A DNA stretch of 55,624 bases from Blattamonas nauphoetae (GCA_033064195.1 JARBJD010000422.1:1-55624); one strand, 5' to 3'; shown: positions 12,313 through 20,898, numbered from the stretch's first letter. The notes: generated from the letters alone by a model not told the origin. Translations and numbers: made by a program.

Positions 12313-12879
12313 ATGTCGAAGACAAGAAACAGACACAAACTGAGGGAGCTTGTGCAGGTGATCAAGGCGAAGGGGCAGCGGAAGCAGTTGGAGAGAAGAA
12401 TCCACAAATGTTGGCACAAGACGAGGTCACTGGAGGATGAAGAATTCGAGCGAGAACCGAAGGAACTGCTCAAACAGGAAAAATCGGAGAAGAAAAGACA
12501 AAATTTGGACGATCTCGTGTCGAGCGAGGAAGGGCTGAGTGGAGCAGATGACGGCGACAAAGTGTTGGCTGGTTTGCAGGACACCGCTTTTAGAACTATT
12601 GCTCAACTGCTCCAGCCGTCGGAGGACGATGGCCTCAAAGAATATTTGGGCGCGATGGAGTCGATCGCTGACGCCATCTTTGCATCGAATTTAGAAGTCG
12701 AAGGAGAAGAGGAGATGACCGACGTGGCGTTCAGTTTTGTGTCAGAAGACGAATTGTCAGATTCGGACAAGTCGGACATGGAACGTCTGCTCACCATGCT
12801 CAGCCCTGTGGACTCAAGCGATTCGGTGATGCTGCTTCACCAAAATAATCGGAGCCTCGAATGCAAGCGAAACAAATGA
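12313..12879 (+). CDS. Acidic/basic charged protein of unknown function in element B
   Basis: This open frame of 188 codons starts with an ATG (MSKTRNRHKLRELVQVIKAK). The first 80 residues are strongly basic and coiled-coil-like (RKQLERRIHKCWHKTRSLED), and the rest is acidic and Ser/Asp-rich (VSEDELSDSDKSDMERLLTM). No family is recognised. It may be the 3' part of the decayed gene just upstream or an independent small gene of the transposon. Harbinger elements often encode a second DNA-binding (Myb-like) protein beside the transposase, but I see no Myb/SANT tryptophan pattern here, so I do not assign that role. Confidence 0.4.
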   Translation: MSKTRNRHKLRELVQVIKAKGQRKQLERRIHKCWHKTRSLEDEEFEREPKELLKQEKSEKKRQNLDDLVSSEEGLSGADDGDKVLAGLQDTAFRTIAQLLQPSEDDGLKEYLGAMESIADAIFASNLEVEGEEEMTDVAFSFVSEDELSDSDKSDMERLLTMLSPVDSSDSVMLLHQNNRSLECKRNK

Positions 12880-13520
12880 CACGAAATTCAGCTCGATGGA
12901 ACAGACAGAGAAGCACAAGTGTGAAAAAGAGTCCGTGAAGGCCCCGATGGAGAACAAATACATCGTCAAATCAAACACTCCGCTACCCATGCAAAGCCAT
13001 CACATCTCACGCCCGACCTGCTCAGTGCTCATTGTGAATAGGCTGGTCATCTGCTGTCAGTCCATGTGGGCATCAAACTCCGAAAGTTGACCATTCTAAT
13101 CACCAGATTGACCTCATTCATTTATTCTTTTCATGTGTCCTGCATATGTGCAATCTGTAGCTGATCAAAAAATGACAGAGAACAGTGTCCATTCCTGTTA
13201 GAAAAAGACTCAGAAGGAATGAAAAGTGAAGTGGGGCGGATCTGAAGTGACGCCTCCAAAGTGAGTAATTTCGAACATGTCAACATTTTCCATCCTTCAC
13301 TTCACATTTTGTCGCTTCTGGTTCGCTTTTGAGATACATTTGAATCAGAAAATGGCGAAAGTGGGTTCAAAAAATGTTATGGTGCCTAATTTAAAATATG
13401 TTTGACCTTTCTGAAATAAGTGGGTTATTTCAAAATAACTTAGTTATTTCAAATTTCCCATAGTTCTATTCAAATATACCCACTTCATTTAAAATACCAT
13501 ACTTCATTCAGTTTGGGTCT
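12880..13520. other. Right terminal region of element B
   Basis: No gene is evident. From about 13,370 the sequence is rich in short palindromes and CATTTA/ATTTCAAA motifs that mirror the left terminal region at 2,160-2,330, and it ends in the 25-bp inverted repeat. Such subterminal repeats are usual transposase-binding regions. Confidence 0.5.
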
Positions 13521-13526
13521 ACTGTA

Positions 13527-14225
13527 TACTCAATCCATTTCGATCAATCCCATCAATCCAACATTTTCATCTTCATTGACCGATCACACATCATTATTTC
13601 TCTTTCATCACTTTTTGAATGCTAAAACGTGAAATGACCCACTAGTACTCGACTAGAACTCATCGAGCCATGATCGACCCTTTGAGGATCGGAAATCCTG
13701 AATCGACAATTCAGTGAACATATTCATCCCAAACGCAACTTATCATCAGTGGGATGTTCACATGATGACAGAACAGCATTCCGCTGATCTTCAGAAGACG
13801 TAAACGGACAAAACAGGCACGGCATGGGCAAAAACGAATTTCCCACTGCAATTCACGGGACATGATCGACAAAGAAGCTGTTACTCATTTATCAGAGGCA
13901 GAACTGGTGAGTGGTGACGATTCAAAGGAACGGACCATCCGAGTGTTGCGGTTCAGAGCAACTCGCTACTGTCCAAGCTGATGTGGCATGAGTCCTCCAT
14001 CTCCTCCGTGACAATTCTTTCCAATATGTGGCTCCATGTCTGATCACTTGGGAATCTGTCTTTCGATACGCCCTTCGGCTGGACGTCACCGATATCACAA
14101 ATCCTGTCGTCAAGCCAAATTTGCGCTTCGGCGACATCTGGACACTTGTTAAAAAGGCATATAACCAAGATACCACGCCAATTGACGACTCGCCTCCCTC
14201 TCATCTTGCTCCTCATTTTGAAGAC
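13527..14225. other. Left internal part of element D, no clear gene
   Basis: After the terminal repeat this stretch holds only short frames. The minus-strand frame at 13,953-14,234 crosses the border of the small MITE, so it is unlikely to be a gene. Confidence 0.35.
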
Positions 14226-14629
14226 ATCAGTCATTCCGGCTTCCGGTATTTGGTTCTCGTTTTTTTCAAGGAAAGGGTTGATCTCAAGTTGTCCGCGAAT
14301 TTAAGAAAAATAAAAAATTAGAGCAGTGGGTGACATTGATATGATCACATGAGATGGTTGTTCGTTCCTCAATTTCTATTTCTTCCTGCTGAAGACAGTG
14401 TGGAGTCTGCTCAACTGGACTCAAGTTGAAATTATGGATTGATCTCAATCTGACCCCATTGACGATTGCTTTATTTTCATTCTAGCATCACTTGTTCAAT
14501 AATTACTGGTCTTTCCTGCTGTTTCATTGAAGAATGATAAATAGAAATGGAATTGAAAGCTCGTTCTCATTGATCGCCCCTTTCTTGTTTTTTTTAAGTA
14601 CCAAATACCGGAAGCCGGAATGACTGATG
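14226..14629. mobile_element. 404-bp MITE with CCGGAAGCCGG termini (element E)
   Basis: CATCAGTCATTCCGGCTTCC at 14,226 is repeated in inverted orientation ending at 14,629, with about 29 bp of near-perfect match including the TTTGGT stretch. The interior is AT-rich and non-coding. It lies inside element D. A related copy with the same ACTTCCGGT core is at 36,192-36,565. I cannot fix the target duplication. Confidence 0.6.
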
Positions 14630-15290
14630 GAATCTGAGGACAGCCACTTCGACAATTCAAAGATCGAGCAGTCAGTCAAAACAGCAATGGGCAATGCCAA
14701 TGTGGGTGCCTACACATCTCTCTCATCTTATTCCCCCGCCATCCAGAGTGGTATTTTCTATACTCCCAACATTGGCCATCTCATCAAACCAGAGAAGATG
14801 ATCGTGTTGACAGAAGGGCAATGTTTCGGGAAAATCGACATTCTTCATCAATCAGATCAAGGAGAAGAACCTGGTGAAGGTTGCGATTTGTGGAGGACAT
14901 CCCGTGAAGCAACCGCACCCGATAACACATATTCTTGTGAATATCGGGACAGGAACCGAATTGTATGTTCCAATCTCTTCCACACTTCCAAACAAACACG
15001 AGGTTCCATGCATCTTCATGCAAATGCCACCACACCACGATACCCTTCTACTCACCAGCTCTGTTCACTGCAGACGACTTTCAGAAGGTTTCAAGCGCTG
15101 TGGAGCTCGAATTAGGAAAATGTGCATCCGGTCAAGTTCAGATGACCTCGAAATGCCGCGGAGACCCCTCCTCTCCAAGAAAACACCACCAATCTGGCCT
15201 CTCCACACTCTCAGCTGCAACCGTCGACTATCAGCCATCTGGAGCTTTTTTGAGGTCGAAGATGAAACGAGATCCGTGATTCTGTTGTAA
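14627..15290 (+). pseudogene. Captured coding remnant in element D, function unknown
   Basis: A plus-strand frame (14,627-15,115) starts MESEDSHFDNSKIEQSVKTA and contains PNIGHLIKPEKMIVLTEGQC. Another frame from 14,874 continues a protein-like pattern (VKVAICGGHPVKQPHPITHI, then VNIGTGTELYVPISSTLPNK), and a third (14,965-15,279) reads LFTADDFQKVSSAVELELGK. This looks like one former beta-rich protein broken by frame changes, or possibly by tiny introns. No transposase motif is visible, and I do not recognise the family. Its position between the terminal repeats of a MULE-like element suggests host sequence carried by the transposon. Confidence 0.4.
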
Positions 15291-15538
15291 TTTAGTTCTG
15301 TTTTCCACTTCATTGGCTTGTTCTTTCCTTTTTATGTTTCGTGACTTTCTCTCTTTTATGATCGACCATGAGAACGCAATTGATGTGAATAATCATTTCT
15401 GCACTTTTGAAACGCAACATGCATGAAAATGAATGGGCGATGTGGGATTGGTCACAGACTATGAAAATGTCGGATTGATGGGATTGATCGAAATGGATTG
15501 CTTATAGATACTTTGCCGGATTGATTATAGTCAACCCC

Positions 15539-15547
15539 GTTGGAGGT
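15539..15547. repeat. 9-bp target site duplication, right copy
   Basis: GTTGGAGGT follows the right terminus of element D and matches 890-898 exactly. Confidence 0.8.
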
Positions 15548-16249
15548 GTTCGTGGCGATTGTGTGCTCACTCGAACTGTTCCATCTGCTGCTCCTGTCAA
15601 GCTCAACGACAACCCAGTTTTGGTGTTTGCTGTGGACGGTGTTTCAGTGCTGGCCGAGTTTGATGAGTTGGCCGGTTTTGATGTGCTGGTTGGTTGTGCT
15701 GTGTTGAGTGGTTGTTTTGTGTCGTCGGTGGCGAACTGGAGAGTGATGGCTTCTTCTGCCATTTGCTTCTCTTCCTGGAATCGTTTGTCGGTCTCTCTCT
15801 TCGTCCTTTCGAGTTCGATTACAGCTTTCCACTTGTCTTCATCGATGTATTGCTGTTGTTCGAATCGAATTGCTGTTTCGTCCTTACAATACTCAGATAT
15901 CACTTTTTGGTATCACTTGCTTCACAATAGACGAAATGCGATCTGCCCAGAGTCCGGCTTCTTGATCGATTTTTCCGACATTGCATGTTTCGTGAACATG
16001 CTCGGAGAAATCGATTTTGATCTCTAACTGTGTTACCGTGTTGGTCGGTTCATATCTCCATGTGATTTGATGGATACCTTTCAATTCTCAAAACTCGTCC
16101 AACTTTTTCATTACGGGGAAATTGATCTTCTCGAAAAGATGATTTATCTTCCATTTCGCAACGTTCTTTTCTCCTATTCTCTCCATCATTCCCACTTATC
16201 CACGATAAACTCAAGCCGCGTAACTATTTCTTGTTGCAGACTGAGGTGA
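15548..16249 (-). pseudogene. 5' part of the minus-strand host gene interrupted by element D
   Basis: The minus-strand frame reads from about 16,200 (GEKNVAKWKINHLFEKINFP) through ITWRYEPTNTVTQLEIKIDF and EHVHETCNVGKIDQEAGLWA to ISSIVKQVIP. It then changes frame and continues ISEYCKDETAIRFEQQQYID, a charged coiled-coil-like region (KWKAVIELERTKRETDKRFQ) and a Ser/Thr/Pro linker ending at the transposon edge. There is an in-frame TGA near 16,090 and a frame change near 15,905; the latter could be a 14-nt GT-AG gap, but that is very short. The C-terminal continuation is probably 84-898. The family is unknown. With the insertion and the internal disruptions it is most likely a pseudogene. Confidence 0.45.
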
Positions 16250-16558
16250 ACTTTGCCCAATATGGGACCGATCACGAATTCATGACATAATTGGAGAGTA
16301 CCAGAAGAGTTACAGAAAAGGTAGGCAGGCAGAAATAGGCATGGCTGACCGGCACTGACCGGTCAGTTTTCGCCGAAAAGTACTGACGGTCACTGACCGG
16401 AGAAATAACCAAACCCATATTCCAGAGTTACCATTTCTCCGAAGAGGAATCCAAAACACACTGAATAACTAGTCAATGACGAGAATATCCACGTTATCTC
16501 TGTGGAAATGTGAAAAGAAATTCGTTATCATTTCAATCAATCCGATTAACTCTTATAT

Positions 16559-16939
16559 TCAGAGATTTCCGAACGAAATAATGACAAAAAATGATGTGGG
16601 GACATGATCGAACTGCTGGTCTGGGTTAGCTTCTCTTTCAAATTCCAACTCAATGCAAGTTGCTTCAGAAGCAATTTTCTTAACATCAACGATCGAAAAT
16701 GTGGTTGAAGACGAGAGACAAGAAGTGTTTGGATATCTGAGTGCGAACGTTGTTGTGCCATCTGTTTTACTGAAAGAGACTGTCTCTGCCGCGAATCCTG
16801 TTCCATCCGCAACTTCGAGTGTCACATCATATTTCCTGCTTGTCACTATGAACACTCCCTTAAAAGACAGTGTCATTTCGAATCCATCCCCATTCTCTCG
16901 GATCGTCTGACCGACAGGGGAGATGGATGGACCAATCAA
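16559..16939 (-). CDS. Beta-rich protein fragment carried in the hAT-like element
   Basis: This is a minus-strand frame of about 126 codons. It has alternating hydrophobic residues and Gly/Asp turns (GDGFEMTLSFKGVFIVTSRK, then YDVTLEVADGTGFAAETVSF, then TTFSIVDVKKIASEATCIEL), the pattern of an immunoglobulin-like or fibronectin-like beta-sandwich. It has no hAT transposase features (no zinc finger, no RW or C-terminal dimerisation motif). It is probably a piece of a host cell-surface protein. There is no clear start, so it is a fragment or an internal exon; the next minus-strand frame upstream (16,993-17,436) may belong to the same gene. Confidence 0.4.
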   Translation of the reverse strand: MIGPSISPVGQTIRENGDGFEMTLSFKGVFIVTSRKYDVTLEVADGTGFAAETVSFSKTDGTTTFALRYPNTSCLSSSTTFSIVDVKKIASEATCIELEFEREANPDQQFDHVPTSFFVIISFGNL

Positions 16940-16992
16940 CTTTGGTAAGAGTTGACAAGCAGTTGAAGAACAGTCTGTTCGATATTTACGTG

Positions 16993-17436
16993 TTAAAATT
17001 CCAGTTTTCGCTTTGGATGATCATATGGGATGGTGAAAGACCCTGATGGATTGTCTGTCTTGAAAATGCAGAACTTGAAATTAGTTGCCAGTTCATGAAC
17101 GAGAAATGTCATAAGATCCGGAAAAGATGACAGTGATGGAGAGTTCTTGACAATGATCATCATTGGATGGTGGAGATCCTCTTGAGACAAGGCGAAGAAA
17201 GAATCACAAGCATTATTGAGAACATTACAACTGACGATGATATGAGGACCAGCTTCTCTCCTCCTGACAGTGTCCTCCAGTTTCTCGAATTGCGTGAATC
17301 GATACTCCATTTTTCTATCAATCGTATCTGAGGGGATATCAGTTTGAATGAAATACAGTTGTTCGATTGTCACAAGTTGGATCTTTAGCTTTGATTCTGA
17401 TAAGGCTCCGGCAGTCGAGAAGCGAAGATCAGACAA
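16993..17436 (-). CDS. Protein fragment of unknown function carried in the hAT-like element
   Basis: This minus-strand frame of 147 codons (MSDLRFSTAGALSESKLKIQ) has segments such as MEYRFTQFEKLEDTVRRREA, IIVSCNVLNNACDSFFALSQ and LMTFLVHELATNFKFCIFKT. It is globular-looking but unrecognised. It lies upstream of, and on the same strand as, the beta-rich fragment, with about 50 bp between them ending in TTTGG/CAG-like bases, so the two could be exons of one captured gene. The rest of the element (17,437-18,287) has only short frames. Confidence 0.35.
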   Translation of the reverse strand: MSDLRFSTAGALSESKLKIQLVTIEQLYFIQTDIPSDTIDRKMEYRFTQFEKLEDTVRRREAGPHIIVSCNVLNNACDSFFALSQEDLHHPMMIIVKNSPSLSSFPDLMTFLVHELATNFKFCIFKTDNPSGSFTIPYDHPKRKLEF

Positions 17437-18312
17437 AAGATGAGGAACTGTAGGACGGTCTTTGTAAGACTGATTAGAAATGTCAGAAAGAGAGAAAATA
17501 CCACTGAGAGCATCTAAACCAGGAGTTGAAAGAATCTTTGTCGTGGTGGATCGATTCGAAAGGACATGAAGTGATTTTCACAATTTAGAAGCCGTTTCGA
17601 CACAAAACTGGCTCGAGGGCGATGCTAAGCTTGAAAATTTGGTCAGTCTTGTCGAAGACGAACGTATATGAGATAATGGACTCTTGGGAAATCAAGCGAA
17701 GAAGAATGAGAATAAGACGAGAACATACAAGTTGAGCATCAATAAGAGCGACTTTTTTCATGAGAATGAACCACAAGTCAAGATGGATAATGTGCTTAAA
17801 TCATGGAAGAACGTAATGACCACTCAGATCAGGCATAACTCCACTCCATCACTCGAATCGTTCTCCTCTTGTTCCCCATTTCTCTCCGATCTTTCTCTCT
17901 ACAGAAGAGCTCTTTCTCACGCTGTACAACGAACAAGACAATCCAGATGAGGTAGATTTTGAACTGGTGGGGATGATGTTGTCATTGTTCAGTTGATGGA
18001 GGAGAGGAAGCCTGATGTCAAAAGAAAGATGATGTGGAGTGACAGTTGGGTTTTCACAAACGGTGAAGAGGCTGAAAGCGACAATGGACAAGAGAAAAGC
18101 AGTTCTTGACTTGGCGAGGTGGAAAGCTCAAATAAGGGAATGTTGGGAACCGAACAGTGAGAGGAAGCAAAATTTGACATGGAAATCCACAAACTCACCT
18201 ATTTCTTGTTCATTTAAGACATTGTATTGAGGAGGTAAGATCTGACCCTTTTAATTAATCTGAAGTGACACTGACCGCGACTTTTGGCCGGTCAGCCATG
18301 CCTAGGCAGAAA

Positions 18313-18790
18313 GGAGATAGATGAACCTGGGAGGAGAAATCGATCTAAGAGATTCGTAATTGGCTTGTGGATAAAATGTGGAACTCGCCTTTCTTAAGAA
18401 AAGGGCCCGATCGCAGTCCATCCTTTCTCACACAAATATATGGATTCGACGTAAAATCTGTTGGATTGTTTGATTATAGATGATTGGAGACATACCGAGT
18501 TGTTCTCGAATCGATAGTTCTCGAGAGAACCTTTCCGGTGTTGATGACACAATTTTGCAGTCGGTATCATTAAACCATGTTTCATCATCTCACAAATGGT
18601 ATCTGGTGATTGCACCGATGTCCATCTCAGGATAGAGTTCTGATCTCCCCTCTGAATCTGTGAAGAAGTCGACTCGGAATCTCATACTCGACGTTTTCGA
18701 CGACTATCGAAAGGTATTCTTAACCATTTCCTCACGAGAACCCTTTCACCGTTCAAACTGTCAAGTTGAGCTGATTGTTCACACTCTAGT
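18313..18790 (-). other. Interval between two transposons with a possible host exon
   Basis: On the minus strand, about 18,600-18,490 reads ETWFNDTDCKIVSSTPERFS followed by RELSIREQL and then GTATGT, which resembles an exon with a donor site. It could be a further upstream exon of the decayed host gene. On the plus strand this interval would also be the original promoter region of the surface-protein gene, before the MITE inserted. Confidence 0.3.
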
Positions 18791-18791
18791 A

Positions 18792-19077
18792 TCGGGGTGG
18801 CGGGAAAAACTTGGGCGGGCTCTTAGTCGATTCTGGCACTATTTAGCTTAATTTTCACTTCATACAGTGCCTTTACATGTTTCCTATTTTCAAAAAACAC
18901 CAAGTAAAAAAATCATAGTGTCCTGACCAGAGAGAACAGCGAGGTGAAAAATCAGATCTGAACGACAATGACTCTTTTTCTCAACAAAATGGAAAATTTC
19001 AGACATTTAGACTAATTTACACTCATTTCAGAAGAAGATGTAGCAATTGAATCAATACATGACAGGGAGATGTCATC
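18792..19077 (+). repeat. Left terminal inverted repeat of element G
   Basis: 286 bp; its reverse complement is at 19,496-19,781. Confidence 0.85.
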
Positions 19078-19495
19078 GAGATTTTTAACTCTGTTTGAGA
19101 ATCGCCGTTGTCACGTCATCTTTTTCAGGATGAAACGAATCGACCCCCTTCATGAATGCACGGGGCATCGTGGAAAGTGCCAATCATCACATCTGACGTC
19201 ATGATCAAGCGGTGAAACACGACATCGTTGATTCAGGGATAAAACCAGACTGGTTTGTATTTCTTGCCGTTTTCTCATTACTCCTCCCGTATTCAAAGGA
19301 ATCTGAATATAAACACTGAATTGCAATTTTTTTCGATCATCGAAGTTGTTTTCAGGATCTTGGTCATTATTCATCATGATATGTTTAATCACCGTGCTGG
19401 ACAGAAGCTACAGCCAGTTCAATGACTGGCTGGGAGATCAAACTACGAATTGACAATAAAGGAAGGATGATCATCACGATTCTGGAAAAAAAACA

Positions 19496-19781
19496 GATGA
19501 CATCTCCCTGTCATGTATTGATTCAATTGCTACATCTTCTTCTGAAATGAGTGTAAATTAGTCTAAATGTCTGAAATTTTCCATTTTGTTGAGAAAAAGA
19601 GTCATTGTCGTTCAGATCTGATTTTTCACCTCGCTGTTCTCTCTGGTCAGGACACTATGATTTTTTTACTTGGTGTTTTTTGAAAATAGGAAACATGTAA
19701 AGGCACTGTATGAAGTGAAAATTAAGCTAAATAGTGCCAGAATCGACTAAGAGCCCGCCCAAGTTTTTCCCGCCACCCCGA
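19496..19781 (-). repeat. Right terminal inverted repeat of element G
   Basis: 286 bp; reverse complement of 18,792-19,077, apparently identical. Confidence 0.85.
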
Positions 19782-19806
19782 TATGGGTTCACATAAATTC
19801 CGCGAA

Positions 19807-20898
19807 ATGTTCATCCTCTTCGCCCTTGTTTCAGCCTCAAGTTTCCGCGCTCCAAATACACCAGGTGAAGCCCCTACTGCCATTGCTCTCAAGGATTTCG
19901 ACTTTGCAACCAAGATTGCCACTGTCACCCTGACCTATGCGGGTACAGATGCTGTCGCTGCAGATGATGCTTTGATTCTCAGTTTCGATACTACTCCAGC
20001 CGGCGCTGCTCCAATTGATGTTCCATTCGCAGTTCCAACAGGTCACACCCCAGCCGCAACTCTCGATGTCACAATCGAGAGCATCGGAACCACCGGCAAG
20101 CTCCAATTGGACACAAAGTACAAGCTTGTGTCGTACTCTTACAAAGGCACTGCTGGAGCCGTTTCGATTGACACCGAAATCGAATTCGCCACACCCACAG
20201 ATCCAACAGATCCAGAGATCACCATCCTCCTCGCCCCCAAGACCAAGACATCGTACGATCTCACCGTCACTGTCGGAACCGCCGTCGGTGCCGAAGAAAC
20301 CATCGACATCACCTTCAAGGCCGGTGACGTCGAGATCAAGCCACTCGTCAAGATCCCAGCTGATGCCAAGACTGTCACAGTTGCCATCCCAATCGCCGCT
20401 GCTGCCGCTGACAACACCCTCGTCATCGGAACCGAGTACACCATCACTGTTGTCGGATACACCCCATCCCAACCCAAGTTCACCCCAGCTGATCTCAACA
20501 AGCTCGCTATTGCCTCCAAGCTCACCCCAGCCGAGGAAGGCAAGAAGGACGGTGCCAAGGACAAGATCGCCCTCACCATCGAGAATGGCCTCCTCCCAGC
20601 CGCTCTCCCAGAAGGTGGCAAACAAGAGCTCAAGCTCACCACTGTCGCTGCCACATCCAACGCCGAATACGTCCTCGACAAGAGCGACAAAATCACCTGG
20701 ACCCACTCCGCTGGCAAGATTGTTGTTGACTACCTCTTCAACGACTGCAAGGTTGCTGCTGGCACCGATCTCACCGCTGACCTCACAATCAACGATGACC
20801 TCAAGTTCGCCGCACAAGCCTTCAAATACGAGGAAGGTGCCAAGAGCGTTGCTTCCGTTGTTGCTGCTCTCTTCGCCGTTCTTGCTCTCGTTTTCTAA
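19807..20898 (+). CDS. Putative surface protein with signal peptide and hydrophobic C-terminus
   Basis: This intronless frame of 363 residues starts at the ATG of MFILFALVSASSFRA, a typical signal peptide. An in-frame ATG eight codons upstream (19,783) is partly made by the TA duplication of the adjacent MITE and would mask the signal peptide, so I prefer 19,807. The mature part is Ala/Thr/Val-rich with beta-sandwich-like repeats (TVTVGTAVGAEETIDITFKA; YTITVVGYTPSQPKFTPADL). It ends in a hydrophobic tail (SVASVVAALFAVLALVF) directly at the stop, as in GPI-anchored or tail-anchored surface proteins. Codon use is strongly biased to AAG, CTC, GCC, ATC and ACC, unlike neighbouring genes, which suggests high expression. 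The opposite strand has a long shadow frame caused by this bias. The family is not recognised; a role as an abundant cell-surface protein is inferred. Confidence 0.75.
   Translation: MFILFALVSASSFRAPNTPGEAPTAIALKDFDFATKIATVTLTYAGTDAVAADDALILSFDTTPAGAAPIDVPFAVPTGHTPAATLDVTIESIGTTGKLQLDTKYKLVSYSYKGTAGAVSIDTEIEFATPTDPTDPEITILLAPKTKTSYDLTVTVGTAVGAEETIDITFKAGDVEIKPLVKIPADAKTVTVAIPIAAAAADNTLVIGTEYTITVVGYTPSQPKFTPADLNKLAIASKLTPAEEGKKDGAKDKIALTIENGLLPAALPEGGKQELKLTTVAATSNAEYVLDKSDKITWTHSAGKIVVDYLFNDCKVAAGTDLTADLTINDDLKFAAQAFKYEEGAKSVASVVAALFAVLALVF

Larger units (their letters stand above)
2133..13520. mobile_element. PIF/Harbinger-like DNA transposon (element B), 11.4 kb, carrying extra coding remnants
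   Basis: The termini are a perfect 25-bp inverted repeat beginning AGACCCAAACTGAATGAAG (2,133-2,157 and 13,496-13,520). Small palindromes of the type GGTTATTTCAAAATAACC lie just inside both ends (about 2,290 and 13,430). The flanking 3-bp duplication is ACT (2,130-2,132 and 13,521-13,523), and removing the element with one ACT restores the right terminus of element A exactly. A broken DDE_Tnp_4 transposase at 7,245-8,563 and a 3-bp duplication both fit the PIF/Harbinger superfamily. The rest is unusual for that family: long decayed host-like coding sequence on the minus strand to the left (3,827-6,338) and on the plus strand to the right (9,268-12,879). Confidence 0.75.
933..13524. mobile_element. 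Mariner-like MITE (element A), split near its right end by an 11.4-kb insertion
   Basis: The left terminus CAGTTTGTGCCAAAAGATGC starts at 933 after a TA at 931-932. An inverted copy of the first ~175 bp lies at about 1,955-2,132. The right terminus is cut after GGCACAAACT (2,132), and its last base plus the second TA appear at 13,524-13,526, immediately after the 3-bp duplication ACT created by the inner element. The element proper is therefore about 1.2 kb (933-2,132 plus one base), with TA target duplications as in Tc1/mariner elements. About 840 bp lie between the arms (1,111-1,954) with no gene that I recognise. The arms differ at several positions, so the copy is not very young. Confidence 0.75.
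899..15538. mobile_element. MULE-like DNA transposon (element D) with other transposons nested in it
   Basis: Both ends carry the inverted repeat GGGGTTGACTATAATCAATC, which continues to about 33 bp (899-931 against 15,506-15,538). When the inserted element at 933-13,524 is ignored, the similarity goes on for roughly 65 bp more (13,527-about 13,590 against 15,440-15,508), giving terminal repeats of about 100 bp. The element is flanked by the 9-bp duplication GTTGGAGGT. Nine-base duplications with long terminal repeats are typical of Mutator-like elements. Without its insertions it would be about 2 kb; I see no transposase in it, only remnants of other coding sequence (14,627-15,290), so it looks like a non-autonomous, gene-carrying (Pack-MULE type) copy. 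It sits inside a minus-strand host gene. Confidence 0.75.
16336..18304. mobile_element. hAT-like DNA transposon (element F), 1,969 bp
   Basis: The termini are TAGGCATGGCTGACCGG in inverted orientation (16,336-16,352 and 18,288-18,304). They are flanked by a perfect 8-bp duplication GGCAGAAA (16,328-16,335 and 18,305-18,312). Eight-base duplications and short terminal repeats with TGACCGG-type subterminal motifs are diagnostic of the hAT superfamily. More CTGACCGG motifs lie just inside the left end. The interior holds minus-strand frames that are not a hAT transposase, so the copy is non-autonomous and carries foreign coding sequence. It sits 5' of, and possibly within, the same decayed minus-strand host gene that element D interrupts. 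Confidence 0.8.
18792..19781. mobile_element. 990-bp mariner-type MITE with 286-bp inverted repeats (element G)
   Basis: The terminal inverted repeats starting TCGGGGTGGCGGGAAAAACT span 18,792-19,077 and 19,496-19,781, 286 bp each. I see no mismatch by eye, so the insertion is young. TA duplications flank it (18,790-18,791 and 19,782-19,783). The 418-bp core has no recognised gene. The outer bases share GGGTGG, AAAACTTGG and CGG in the same order as the ends of the mariner transposon at 49,220, so a related transposase may have moved it. It lies only 25 bp upstream of the start of the surface-protein gene. Confidence 0.8.

Noticed and set aside
12313-12879. Myb-like accessory protein of a Harbinger element
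   Set aside because: No regularly spaced tryptophans or three-helix pattern; the protein is charged and coiled-coil-like.
19783-19806. Start of the surface protein at the upstream in-frame ATG
   Set aside because: This ATG is partly made by the MITE target duplication and would put eight polar residues before the signal peptide.
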